Shown here: positions 1-8,321 of the stretch, piece after piece
Numbering within the stretch: position 1 is the first letter of the stretch
How the letters are laid out: each line of letters opens with the position of its first letter
Assembly: GCA_964419055.1 (NCBI GenBank)
Contig: CAYQNU010000038.1
Location: forward strand, 1-18,260
Source: CAYQNU01 sp964419055
Lineage (GTDB): Bacteria; Bacteroidota; Bacteroidia; Flavobacteriales_D; Parvicellaceae
DNA: 18,260 nt
Direction of reading: 5' to 3'
Program-made: the position numbers and the translations under genes
The notes under the pieces: model-generated
Databases searched by the model: none
Told to the model about the DNA's origin: nothing
The model's input: the letters and a program-made list of their open reading frames with translations, nothing else

Positions 1-164
1 GGGGACAAATCATTTTTGAATGGGATACTCCTCAAGGAGGATGGGATGGTAACTCTATGTCCGGAAATCCTTACTCTGAAGGTACTTATTATTACTTGTT
101 AGAAGTTACTAAAATGAACGGTGAAAATGTCATTATGAATGGACACTTTCAATTGAGCAGATAG
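1..164 (+). CDS. T9SS type B / gliding-associated C-terminal domain protein, 3' end
   Basis: Only the last 54 codons are in the window (first full codon at base 3, stop TAG at 162-164). The peptide runs from GQIIFEWDTPQGG, through an EGTYYYLLEV segment, to a final GHFQLSR. This pattern of F-x-W-D, P/E-G-x-Y-Y-Y and a terminal G-x-x-x-L-x-R is typical of the gliding motility-associated C-terminal domain, the type B sorting signal that sends large surface proteins through the type IX secretion system of Bacteroidota. The rest of the protein lies to the left, so its function cannot be told. A strong terminator follows 20 bases after the stop. The family call rests on a short tail read by eye. 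Confidence 0.75.
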   Translation, partial: GQIIFEWDTPQGGWDGNSMSGNPYSEGTYYYLLEVTKMNGENVIMNGHFQLSR

Positions 165-183
165 GTAAATTATATAAAATATT

Positions 184-223
184 AATGCTCGGTATCCTTA
201 AAAAGAATACCAAGCATTTTTTT
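184..223 (+). terminator. Rho-independent terminator
   Basis: AATGCT (184-189) and GGTAT (191-195) pair with ATACC (207-211) and AGCATT (213-218), with one C/A mismatch between the two stem parts. A run of seven T ends at 223. It ends the type B sorting-domain gene. It also lies just past the stop of the minus-strand hydrolase gene, where the stem is the same but the T-tract is weaker, so it probably works in both directions. Confidence 0.85.
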
Positions 224-234
224 ATAAATTGATT

Positions 235-1017
235 TTAACAACAATCTACTTCTAGACCATCATATGCTAAAAAAACATTTTCGGGTAATTCTTTTGAAAC
301 ATTTTCATGGTCTCCTAACAAATGACTTATGTGTGTAAAAAAAGCAAATTTAGGTTTTATTTTTGCAACAACTTCTAGTGCTTGCTCCAAATTAAAATGG
401 GAAATATGAGGATCTTTTCTTAGTGCATTTAACACCAATATTTCAGTTCCTTCAATTTTCAGCATTTCTTCAGGTGCTATGTAGTTTGCATCGGTAATAT
501 AGGTAGTATTGCCCACTCGATAACCCAAAACAGGTAATTTATAATGCATTACTTCAATTGGAGTAAAAGTATATCCCAATAAGTTGAAAGGTTCTTTATT
601 TACAATAAAATTTGTGTTCACTCTAGGAATTCCAGGATATCTAAATTCTGGGTCAAACACGTATTGAAATTCTCTGCTCAAACATTCAAAAACTGGAAAT
701 GTACAATAGATTTCCATTTCCTTATTGGATTGAAAATTAAAAGCGCGAACATCGTCCAATCCTGCCACATGATCCTTGTGCTCGTGGGTATATACTATAG
801 CCTCCAATGATTGAAAATCACCGCACAACATTTGTTGTCTAAAATCAGGTCCCGAGTCAACGACTACGTTTCCTTCATCAAACATAAAAGCGAGTGAAGA
901 GCGGGTGCGTTTATCTTTGGGATTGCTACTTTTACAAACCGAACAATGACAAGCAATAACGGGAACACCTTGAGAAGTACCTGTACCCAAAAATCGAATT
1001 TTGAATGGCTTTGACAT
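235..1017 (-). CDS. MBL-fold metal-dependent hydrolase, PhnP-like
   Basis: This is a 260-residue metallo-beta-lactamase-fold protein. The metal-binding signature THEHKDH is at residues 77-83, an acidic turn VDSGPDFR at about 53-60, and a late HISH near residue 230. The N-terminus has the GTGTSQGVP strand followed by a Cys-rich segment (C23, C25, C28) and an R-T-R-S-S stretch. These are features of the PhnP group (phosphoribosyl cyclic phosphate phosphodiesterases and relatives, which use a structural zinc). No other phn genes are visible, so a role in phosphonate use is not supported; a general cyclic phosphodiester or nuclease-like activity is possible. It starts 2 bases after the stop of the upstream minus-strand secreted protein, so the two are almost certainly co-transcribed. 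Confidence 0.85.
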   Translation of the reverse strand: MSKPFKIRFLGTGTSQGVPVIACHCSVCKSSNPKDKRTRSSLAFMFDEGNVVVDSGPDFRQQMLCGDFQSLEAIVYTHEHKDHVAGLDDVRAFNFQSNKEMEIYCTFPVFECLSREFQYVFDPEFRYPGIPRVNTNFIVNKEPFNLLGYTFTPIEVMHYKLPVLGYRVGNTTYITDANYIAPEEMLKIEGTEILVLNALRKDPHISHFNLEQALEVVAKIKPKFAFFTHISHLLGDHENVSKELPENVFLAYDGLEVDCC

Positions 1018-1019
1018 TT

Positions 1020-2888
1020 TTAATGAGCCACAATTATTTTTTCACTGTGCAAGTACTTATCATCCGTCTTTATTTTTAAAAAATAGGCACCTTCAGGCAG
1101 GTCATTCACTCTAAAAGATAGCCGATTTACTCCGCTTTTAACCTTATCCTCAAAAATAACATTTAGTAATTGCCCATTAATGGAATACAACTCAACAGTA
1201 ACAAAAGGGCTATTATCCACTTTAAAATCTAATGTTATCCACTCGGTGGTCGGGTTTGGAAATATGTAAGTTTGAATCGGAGTGGTTGTTGATTCCTCAA
1301 CCGAAGCAAAATAAGGTGTAACAGCACAGGTATCTCCAACATTCACATTGGTAATCCAACAACCATTAGCACCCGATTTTCCATACATTCCCGAAATCCA
1401 AACTTCACACGATTTACTGTAGTGTCTCTGTATACCCGAATAATCACCCCATCTATCTTCTGTTCCGGAAAGAATAGAAATAGGTGCCGTTCCTGTTTTC
1501 AATTTAGTAATAGCCGAATAATTACCATTTTTATTCATGTAAATAGCTGCCACTCCATTGGTGTCGGTTGGTGAGGTGAAATTAAATCCAATAACACAAC
1601 TCAATTCATCAACTTCTAATGCTGTAGACGCAATATTGGGATAACCAATATCAAAAATGGGATGACCAATTATTCTGCCCGAAGCAACCGGTGTTGATGA
1701 ATAATTCTCTATTTTTCCATGATAAATTGCGGCATTTCCTGAGGCTGTATCCATACAATTGTGAACATATTGAATCACATTATTATCAATTACAGCTCCT
1801 AATACTCGAGAATCATTTGTCGCCAACGTTTTTGAAATGGATTGACGCGCACTGGGACTTAAAAAATAATGGTTTGGATTACTCAAACGAGTTAAGTTTA
1901 ATTGGGCAGTTCCACTGGCTTGTGAATTGGTGATTTCAATCATATAAACCGTATCACTTTCTGCCGAAAAGTTTTTATTACTCAAAAAATATTGATTGGG
2001 TCCAACTAACTCACGAGCTCCTTTTGCAGGATGTATATTACGTATTTTCACCCCATTATCTTCAATTCCTGACCAAATAGTTGTGGGCAATATCGTTTCT
2101 CCATCATACCCACTTTGCTTATCGAATTGCCAAATTAACGATTGATAAAAACCAGTTTGCCAAGACGAATTACTCACCAATAAATTTCCGGTTAAAAATA
2201 AATCTTCTGTGCCTACAGCAATTGCTGGATAATCTGTCCAATGTTGCGTGCCCAATGCATCTCCTGTAACTAAGTAAGTGTGCCATGGATCTAACGGATT
2301 AGGTGTGGATGAAAAACAAACAGCTATTTTGCTATTTTGATGAACCGTTCCTATTAAAAAAACCATAATAAATCGGTCTGCCACTGGGTCATAAGTCAAT
2401 TTTGGATCATACTTACTGGCCGAAGAAACGGGAGGAGGAAGCAATGCCTGTAAAAATCCATTGTACAAAAGATTTTGCGTAGACACATCATACACGTAAA
2501 ATGAACTATTGATGGCTGAAATGAGGATCCCTCCTCTACTAATAGCTAATGAGTTATCATTCGGAACACGGTTCATAAAAGGATTACCTTCAAACCCCTC
2601 AAAACTATTGATTTCAATCAAACTATCTAACTTTTCTTGGTTTGCATTTACCGATGCTTGGCGAGGGTAAAGTGCTTCCATTTGAGACTTAATATTGGCA
2701 ATTATAGCTTTTTCAGATTCACCATCAGGAATGGGCATTTCAATGGCTTGAACAGAAGCAGCATATCCACTCGAGTTTTGAAGTATGTTTACAGTTCCAA
2801 CTTTTTCAAAATTCACATTCAATTTCTGCTGAGCAAAAAAACCTTGTGCAAAAAGAAGTGCTGATAAAATAATGAATGTTTTATACAT
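1020..2888 (-). CDS. secreted protein with T9SS type A sorting domain
   Basis: The 622-residue protein starts with a signal peptide (MYKTFIILSALLFAQGFFAQ, cleavage likely after the last A or Q). It ends with a type A sorting domain over roughly residues 536-622: a P-N-P-T motif, a V-E-L-Y-S-I-N-G-Q core strand, a L-P-E-G-A-Y-F-L-K motif and a short basic tail. It is therefore expected to be exported by Sec and then passed through the type IX system to the surface or medium. The middle part has repeated aromatic and Asp-rich strands (for example YDPKLTYDPVADRFIMVF) that look beta-propeller-like, but I recognise no enzyme family or catalytic motif there. It is the first gene of a two-gene unit with the MBL hydrolase. 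Confidence 0.85.
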   Translation of the reverse strand: MYKTFIILSALLFAQGFFAQQKLNVNFEKVGTVNILQNSSGYAASVQAIEMPIPDGESEKAIIANIKSQMEALYPRQASVNANQEKLDSLIEINSFEGFEGNPFMNRVPNDNSLAISRGGILISAINSSFYVYDVSTQNLLYNGFLQALLPPPVSSASKYDPKLTYDPVADRFIMVFLIGTVHQNSKIAVCFSSTPNPLDPWHTYLVTGDALGTQHWTDYPAIAVGTEDLFLTGNLLVSNSSWQTGFYQSLIWQFDKQSGYDGETILPTTIWSGIEDNGVKIRNIHPAKGARELVGPNQYFLSNKNFSAESDTVYMIEITNSQASGTAQLNLTRLSNPNHYFLSPSARQSISKTLATNDSRVLGAVIDNNVIQYVHNCMDTASGNAAIYHGKIENYSSTPVASGRIIGHPIFDIGYPNIASTALEVDELSCVIGFNFTSPTDTNGVAAIYMNKNGNYSAITKLKTGTAPISILSGTEDRWGDYSGIQRHYSKSCEVWISGMYGKSGANGCWITNVNVGDTCAVTPYFASVEESTTTPIQTYIFPNPTTEWITLDFKVDNSPFVTVELYSINGQLLNVIFEDKVKSGVNRLSFRVNDLPEGAYFLKIKTDDKYLHSEKIIVAH

Positions 2889-3001
2889 AAGCCAAAATAC
2901 TATTGAATAGATAATAAGCGAAGATACTATTTTTTTGTTTACTTCATATTTCGAAAACCAATTTTGTAATTGGGTTTATTCTTTAGCTCTTGTTTCTTGA
3001 T

Positions 3002-3009
3002 TATATTTG
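3002..3009 (+). promoter_or_regulatory. -7 promoter box for bioF-bioD
   Basis: TATATTTG matches the Bacteroidota -7 consensus TAnnTTTG. No good -33 TTTG lies about 21 bases upstream; only a weak TTTA (2975-2978) is present. If transcription starts just after this box, a bioF start codon at 3007 would lie inside the promoter, which favours the start at 3028. I see no BirA-type operator. Confidence 0.55.
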
Positions 3010-3027
3010 CATCTTAAAACCAACGTT

Positions 3028-4158
3028 TTGAACTTAGAACAGCGAATACAGAAAGAATTAGCTCAACTCCAACAAATAAATCGATTTAGAGAATTAAAAA
3101 TCACTGACCATTTAATTGATTTTAGTTCTAATGATTATTTAGGCCTTGCATCAAATCCGCTTTCTAACAAAACTAACCTAGCAAAATTAGGCAGCACAGG
3201 CTCTCGATTGATTTCAGGTAATTTCGAACAGATAGAAAAACTTGAAAAAGAAATGGCTCTTTTTTTTAATGTTGAAGCTGCATTAATTTTCACCAATGGC
3301 TACCTTGCCAATATGGGCTTACTTTCTGCTTTAGTAAAAAGGAATGATATCATAATTTACGACCAACTCATCCATGCCAGTTTAAGAGATGGTATTCAGT
3401 TGAGTAAATCAAAAAACTATTCCTTTGCACACAATGATGTCAACGATTTAGAAAAAAAACTACAAATTGCTTCAGCGAATCGTTTAGAAGCTGATCAAAT
3501 ATTTGTAGTTATTGAATCCGTTTATTCTATGGATGGCGATTCACCCGATTTAATCACGATGGAGAAATTGTGCTCAAAATATTCGGCCAATTGCATTGTT
3601 GATGAAGCCCATGCCCTCGGAACAGTTGGAAAAAAAGGAGAAGGTTTAGTTCAACTATTAAGTCTTGAATCAAAAATAACAGCACGTGTTTTCACTTTTG
3701 GGAAGGCATTAGGTTGTGATGGTGCAGTAGTTTTGGGAAGTGAAAACCTTCGAAACTATTTGATTAATACCTGCCGTTCCTTTATTTACAGTACGGCTCC
3801 TTCCCCATTGAAAATTGAAAGCATTCATCATCAATGGAATAATTTAACTTCCATTTCCTCCTTAAATGAACATTCTCAACATTTAAAAAACCATTTGCTT
3901 AAAAAAATTGAAGGCAATTTAGAAGTAAAAACAGGTGAATTCGGAAATATAGTAATGGTTATTATAAAAGGAAATGAAAACGTTAAAAAAGCGTCAAATT
4001 ACCTCAATTCAAAGGGAATGGACGTAAGAGCCATCCTTTCACCCACTGTTCCTGAAGGTTCCGAACGATTGCGTATTTGCATTCACGAATTCAATACACT
4101 CGCAGAAATAGATTTACTTGCAAATGAACTTATAAACTTTACTAATACAATGATATGA
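3028..4158 (+). CDS. bioF: 8-amino-7-oxononanoate synthase (KAPA synthase)
   Basis: This PLP enzyme of fold type I joins pimeloyl thioester and L-alanine to form KAPA, the first committed step of biotin ring assembly. Family marks visible, numbered from the start chosen here (376 residues), are FSSNDYLGL near 32, GSTGSRLISGN near 55-65, a His in LIHASLRDG at 116, the DEAHALG motif with D192 and H195 that hold the cofactor, and the Schiff-base lysine K226 in TFGKALG. No in-frame ATG lies near the N-terminus. I chose the TTG at 3028 (giving MNLEQRI) because a TTG at 3007 would overlap the -7 box. The stop overlaps the bioD start by four bases (ATGA), so the two are translationally coupled. Confidence 0.9.
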   Translation: MNLEQRIQKELAQLQQINRFRELKITDHLIDFSSNDYLGLASNPLSNKTNLAKLGSTGSRLISGNFEQIEKLEKEMALFFNVEAALIFTNGYLANMGLLSALVKRNDIIIYDQLIHASLRDGIQLSKSKNYSFAHNDVNDLEKKLQIASANRLEADQIFVVIESVYSMDGDSPDLITMEKLCSKYSANCIVDEAHALGTVGKKGEGLVQLLSLESKITARVFTFGKALGCDGAVVLGSENLRNYLINTCRSFIYSTAPSPLKIESIHHQWNNLTSISSLNEHSQHLKNHLLKKIEGNLEVKTGEFGNIVMVIIKGNENVKKASNYLNSKGMDVRAILSPTVPEGSERLRICIHEFNTLAEIDLLANELINFTNTMI

Positions 4159-4760
4159 CCTATTTCATCACAGCCATTGATACTAATATTGGCAAAACGC
4201 TTGTTTCGAGTATTTTGGTTCAAAAATTAGGTTACGATTTTTGGAAACCTATACAAAGTGGTTTGGAATCACCTACAGATACTGAAACAGTAAAATCTTT
4301 GGTAAAAAGAACGGATTGTAACTTTCACACTGAACGTTTCAGATTAAATCATCCGTTGTCTCCACACAATGCAGCCGAATTAGACCATGTATCCATTCAA
4401 CTTACCGATTTTAACCTTCCAACAAACCACAATTTAATTATTGAAGGTGCAGGTGGGGTGCTCGTTCCCCTTAATTATAATGGTGATACAATGGTGGATT
4501 TAATGCGTCAAATACCTTGTGAAATAATCATTGTTTCGCGCAATTATTTGGGAAGTATTAATCATACCTTAATGACGTGCAATGTGCTTAAGAATGCTGG
4601 ATTAACTGTGAAAGGATTAATTTTTAGTGGTGAGCGAAATGTATCTTCTGAAAAAGTCATTCAAACCGTTTCGAACTTACCCATATTAGGATTTATTCCA
4701 ACATTAACTGAAATAAATAAAGAGGTTGTTGATCAACTCACCAATAACATTGAGTTGTAA
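4155..4760 (+). CDS. bioD: dethiobiotin synthetase
   Basis: BioD closes the ureido ring of dethiobiotin from diaminopelargonate, CO2 and ATP. The 201-residue protein has the modified P-loop AIDTNIGKT at residues 7-15, the KPIQSG motif near 31-36, HPLSPHNAAE in the middle, and EGAGG near 97-101, all diagnostic of the family. Its ATG overlaps the last codons of bioF, making a tight bioF-bioD unit. The other biotin genes (bioA, bioB, bioC/H) are not next to it, so the pathway is split in this genome. The ATP-side residues look complete. It converges with the DUF3276 gene, with only 28 bases between the two stops and no clear terminator. Confidence 0.93.
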   Translation: MTYFITAIDTNIGKTLVSSILVQKLGYDFWKPIQSGLESPTDTETVKSLVKRTDCNFHTERFRLNHPLSPHNAAELDHVSIQLTDFNLPTNHNLIIEGAGGVLVPLNYNGDTMVDLMRQIPCEIIIVSRNYLGSINHTLMTCNVLKNAGLTVKGLIFSGERNVSSEKVIQTVSNLPILGFIPTLTEINKEVVDQLTNNIEL

Positions 4761-4788
4761 CAAAAAGAATTATTGACGACTTATTAAC

Positions 4789-5139
4789 CTAATCTAATTC
4801 ATCAAAACTTATGTCGGTTTTATAACCATTGTCTGATGAACTTTGTTGGGAAGAAGGTGCTTTATAATCGCTATTTTCTTTTAATTTATCGATATGAGCT
4901 ACTGCATCATTCATGCCTTCCATAAATTTCTCAAAATCTTCTTTATAAAGAAATATTTTGTGTTTTTCAAAATGAAACGTTCCGTCTTCCTGAAACTTCT
5001 TTTTACTCTCGGTTACCGTCAAGTAATAATCCCCTCCTCGAGTAGATTTGATATCAAAAAAATATGTTCTTTTCCCTGCTCTTACAGCGTTAGAATATAT
5101 TTCATCTCTGTAGCCATCTTGCCCATTTGCCTCGTCCAT
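4789..5139 (-). CDS. DUF3276 / PUR-like DNA- or RNA-binding protein
   Basis: This is a small 116-residue protein. Its core, residues about 18-85, has the features I associate with DUF3276 proteins of Bacteroidota: an RAGKRTYFFDIKSTRGGDYYLTVTESKK stretch (quoted in parts: RAGKRTYFFDIK, then GGDYYLTVTESKK), an H-F-E-K-H-K-I-F-L-Y strand, and an F-E-K-F-x-x-G-M helix. This single beta-beta-beta-beta-alpha unit resembles the PUR repeat of single-stranded nucleic acid binding proteins. The tail is Ser/Gln-rich, then acidic and probably disordered. Its target is not known. It lies downstream of the ABC transporter gene on the same strand but has its own strong promoter in the gap. Confidence 0.8.
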   Translation of the reverse strand: MDEANGQDGYRDEIYSNAVRAGKRTYFFDIKSTRGGDYYLTVTESKKKFQEDGTFHFEKHKIFLYKEDFEKFMEGMNDAVAHIDKLKENSDYKAPSSQQSSSDNGYKTDISFDELD

Positions 5140-5191
5140 AATCTGCTAGTTTTAGTGTAGTTAGTTTGAGCTCATTTTTGAAAACTCACAA

Positions 5192-5224
5192 CAAATATAA
5201 ATTATTTTCCAATATAGCGTCAAA
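5192..5224 (-). promoter_or_regulatory. promoter of the DUF3276 gene
   Basis: Read on the minus strand: TTTG (5224-5221), 21 bases, then TATATTTG (5199-5192). Both boxes match the Bacteroidota housekeeping promoter exactly. Transcription would start near 5185, about 45 bases before the ATG at 5139. It is the best promoter in the window and sets the spacing standard used for the CRISPR repeat below. Confidence 0.75.
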
Positions 5225-5246
5225 AAGAAGCGGTTTTTTGGATGAA

Positions 5247-7019
5247 CTAACTTTTTTTCTCAACCAATTGTTGCAGATATAAACTGTAATAAATTCCTTT
5301 TTGATCCAATAACTCTTGATGATTACCACTTTCTGCTACTTTACCCTCGTCCAAAACTATGATGGAATCGGCCATTCGCAAGGAAGAAATTCTATTACCA
5401 ATGAAAATGGTAGTTTTTCCTTTCATAAACGTTCTTAAAGCTTCTAAGATGCGCTCTTCTGTTTCAAGGTCTACTGCAGATAAACAATCATCAAAAATCA
5501 ACAAATCGGGCTCACGCATAAGGGCTCGGGCAATAGAAACTCGCTGTTTTTGTCCTCCAGAAAGGGTTATTCCTCGTTCACCTACTTTTGTTTGGTATCC
5601 ATGCTCAAACCCTACAATATTTTCATGAACTTGAGCCATTTTTGCTACCATTTCAACTCGATCCTTAGTTTGCTCATTGGGATCATTTGACCCAAAAACA
5701 ATGTTATTGTATATTGTATCGCTGAATAAAAAAACTTCTTGAGGCACATACCCCATTTTACTTCTTAAATAACTAATCTCAAATTCTTTTATGGAAACAT
5801 CCCCAATTCTAATTTCACCTTCCGTGACATCAAACAAACGTTCAATTAACGAAGCTATGGTGGATTTACCTGAACCTGTTCTACCAGTAATAGCCAAACT
5901 TTGTCCTTTTTTTAACTCAAAACTGATATTCTTTAAAGCTTGTATTCCGGTGTTTGGATAGGTGTAAGAAACATCGTCAAAAACAATACTACTTAATTCA
6001 TTTTTTACAGGGTTTAAAGCTTCTTTAACTTCAATTGGTGTTAACAAAAATTCATTAATACGTTCTTGTGAAGCAGCCGCACGCTGAACCAAAGACGAAA
6101 CCCAACCCACTGAAGCAAAAGGCCAAGTCAACATATTCACATAAATTACGTACTGTAAAATATCCCCCACATCCAAGCCTTCACCATTGATGACCAACAT
6201 ACCCCCAATATAAACGGTAATAATGGTACTCAACCCAATTAAAAAAATGATGACAGGAGAAAACAATGCTTGAACTTTAGCCAAACTCAATGTCACCCCT
6301 TTGTAGTATTCGTTTTCGCTTTCAAACTTATCACTAAAATGTTTGGAACGGTTAAAGGCTTTCAACACTCTAATACCACTAAACGCTTCTTGAACAAAAG
6401 TGCTTAAAACGGATTGTTGACGCTGAGTAATTTCACTCTTTTTATTAATAGTATTGCTTATTTTAAATACCAAATAGGACATAATGGGAAGAGGAATTAA
6501 CACATACAAAGTGAGCATTGGATTTTTCCAAAGCATAGCAGTGATTACCATTACAAATAGAATGACCAAATTTACGGTATACATTATGGCTGGACCTAAG
6601 TACATCCTAACTCTCGATACATCTTCACTGATGCGATTCATAATATCTCCTGTACTGTTTTCTTTGTAAAAAGAATAACTTAACTCTTGGTATTTGCTAT
6701 AAATCTCATTTTTTAAATCGTATTCAATATAGCGCGACATTACAATAATGGTTTGTCTAACCAAAAAAAGAAAAAATCCCTTTATTATGGAATACAATAA
6801 GTACATACCACAAAAATAAAGACCCACCATAAAGATATCTTTACCTGTAGAACTCATCTGTCCTTTCTTTGAATATGCTTCAATTGAATCAGAGGCATCA
6901 TCAAAAACTTGCGTCATAACTACCGCAAAATAATTGGAAATTATCATAAACAGAATACCTAAAATAAGTAACCATTTATATTTTTTGAAATATTTATTAA
7001 GATACGATAAGTGCTTCAC
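5247..7019 (-). CDS. ABC exporter half-transporter (MdlB/MsbA-like)
   Basis: This 590-residue protein fuses a six-helix exporter domain (about residues 15-320, hydrophobic spans near 16-36, 64-88, 143-163, 167-186, 255-275 and 285-305) to an ATPase domain (about 345-585). Visible motifs are Walker A GRTGSGKST (379-387), the Q-loop Q427, the signature LSGGQ (486-490) and Walker B LLIFDD (506-511). It should work as a dimer exporting a lipid, peptide or drug; the substrate is not readable. Two active-site positions differ from the usual: Asp511 replaces the catalytic Glu after Walker B, as in the MdlA/MdlB-type DDxLSAVD group, and the switch His of the H-loop is Asn542 (IGNRISSL). The gene diverges from the dehydrogenase to its right. 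Confidence 0.9.
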   Translation of the reverse strand: MKHLSYLNKYFKKYKWLLILGILFMIISNYFAVVMTQVFDDASDSIEAYSKKGQMSSTGKDIFMVGLYFCGMYLLYSIIKGFFLFLVRQTIIVMSRYIEYDLKNEIYSKYQELSYSFYKENSTGDIMNRISEDVSRVRMYLGPAIMYTVNLVILFVMVITAMLWKNPMLTLYVLIPLPIMSYLVFKISNTINKKSEITQRQQSVLSTFVQEAFSGIRVLKAFNRSKHFSDKFESENEYYKGVTLSLAKVQALFSPVIIFLIGLSTIITVYIGGMLVINGEGLDVGDILQYVIYVNMLTWPFASVGWVSSLVQRAAASQERINEFLLTPIEVKEALNPVKNELSSIVFDDVSYTYPNTGIQALKNISFELKKGQSLAITGRTGSGKSTIASLIERLFDVTEGEIRIGDVSIKEFEISYLRSKMGYVPQEVFLFSDTIYNNIVFGSNDPNEQTKDRVEMVAKMAQVHENIVGFEHGYQTKVGERGITLSGGQKQRVSIARALMREPDLLIFDDCLSAVDLETEERILEALRTFMKGKTTIFIGNRISSLRMADSIIVLDEGKVAESGNHQELLDQKGIYYSLYLQQLVEKKS

Positions 7020-7085
7020 TTTAATTATTTAAGTTTAAATAACAATTTTATTTTAAAATATCATCAATACTATAAGAGATTGTAG

Positions 7086-7093
7086 TATTTTTG
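7086..7093 (+). promoter_or_regulatory. -7 promoter box upstream of the amino acid dehydrogenase
   Basis: TATTTTTG fits TAnnTTTG and is followed by GCGCC. The start codon is at 7184, leaving a 5' leader of roughly 85 bases. No clear -33 TTTG is seen about 21 bases upstream. The rest of the 164-base divergent gap is AT-rich, and I see no promoter for the ABC gene in it. Confidence 0.5.
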
Positions 7094-7183
7094 CGCCTGC
7101 ATTTCAAACTAACAATAATCTAAAGATAAGTTAAGTTGAATTTGCCCACAAAAGTACACAACTAAAGATTCAAAACCCAATAA

Positions 7184-8278
7184 ATGGAAGTAAAAGAACT
7201 AAATGCCAACCAAATTGCTGAAGCAGGTGTGTTGGGACAAATGTTTAATCTTGAGCATGAACAAGTCTTGTTTTGTCAAGATAAAGATTTAGGTTTAAAA
7301 GCAATAATTGCTGTTCACAATACAGTTTGTGGACCTGCTTTAGGCGGAACCCGTATGTGGAATTACAGCAATGAAGCCGATGCATTGAAAGATGTTTTGC
7401 GTTTATCTAGAGGGATGACCTATAAAAATGCCATTTCTGGACTTAACTTAGGTGGTGGAAAGGCTGTAATTATTGGTGATGCCAGAACACAAAAAAATGA
7501 AGCTTTAATGAGAAGATTCGGTAAATTTGTTAATAATTTGGCCGGTAAATATATTACTGCAGAAGATGTGGGTATTTCACCTCAAGATATGACTTGGGTT
7601 TCGATGGAAACTAAACACGTGGCTGGTTTACCAGGAAAAAGTGGAGATCCATCTCCTGTTACTGCTTACGGTGTTTATATGGGTATGAAAGCAGCAGCAA
7701 AAGTTCGTTTCGGTTCTGATTCGTTGGCAGGAAAAAAAGTTTCTGTTCAAGGTGTAGGACACGTAGGAGAATACTTAGTTGAGCACTTAACAAAAGCTGG
7801 TGCTCAGGTTTTTATTTCAGATATTCATGAAGCTTCATTGAAAGCTGTTGCTCAAAAATACAATGCCACTGTTGTGGGAATTGACGATATTTATGATTTA
7901 GATGTAGACATATATGCTCCTTGTGCTCTTGGAGCGACAGTAAATGATGCAACTTTAGCTAAATTAAAATGTTCTATTATAGCGGGTGCTGCCAACAATC
8001 AATTGGCAGATGAAAAAATTCATGGAGTTAAAGTAATGGAAAAAGGAATGATTTACGCACCCGATTTTTTAATCAATGCAGGTGGTGTAATGAATTGTTA
8101 TGGTGAAGTTTGTAACATTGATCAAGCTCAAATAATGACTATGGCTGAAAATATTTACAATACAACATTGGATATTATTCAAACTTCTCAAAATACTAAA
8201 ACACCAACTTACCTTATTGCTAACCAACGCGCTGAGGAAAGAATTGCTAAAATAGCATCGCTCAAAAAATACATTTAA
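7184..8278 (+). CDS. Leu/Glu/Phe/Val dehydrogenase family protein, probably leucine dehydrogenase
   Basis: This NAD-dependent oxidative deaminase of branched-chain or related amino acids has 364 residues, the size of leucine dehydrogenases. The substrate domain contains GGTRMW (54-59), MTYKNA with K81, the GLNLGGGKAV loop with the presumed catalytic K93, and AEDVG with D128. The dinucleotide domain has the G-x-G-x-x-G turn QGVGHVG (about 189-195), and NAGGVMN lies near residue 300. In the cell it would convert L-leucine, valine or isoleucine to keto acids, feeding branched-chain fatty acid synthesis or amino acid breakdown. Leucine dehydrogenase is more likely than phenylalanine or valine dehydrogenase, but specificity cannot be settled by eye. 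nusB follows 43 bases later in the same direction. Confidence 0.88.
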   Translation: MEVKELNANQIAEAGVLGQMFNLEHEQVLFCQDKDLGLKAIIAVHNTVCGPALGGTRMWNYSNEADALKDVLRLSRGMTYKNAISGLNLGGGKAVIIGDARTQKNEALMRRFGKFVNNLAGKYITAEDVGISPQDMTWVSMETKHVAGLPGKSGDPSPVTAYGVYMGMKAAAKVRFGSDSLAGKKVSVQGVGHVGEYLVEHLTKAGAQVFISDIHEASLKAVAQKYNATVVGIDDIYDLDVDIYAPCALGATVNDATLAKLKCSIIAGAANNQLADEKIHGVKVMEKGMIYAPDFLINAGGVMNCYGEVCNIDQAQIMTMAENIYNTTLDIIQTSQNTKTPTYLIANQRAEERIAKIASLKKYI

Positions 8279-8321
8279 TCTCGTTCACCCAAACGATTTT
8301 TCATACCATTAACATCGAGAA

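Noticed and set aside
2889..3027. Biotin riboswitch-like or BirA operator before bioF
   Set aside because: No suitable palindrome or RNA fold is visible; only a -7 box is supported.
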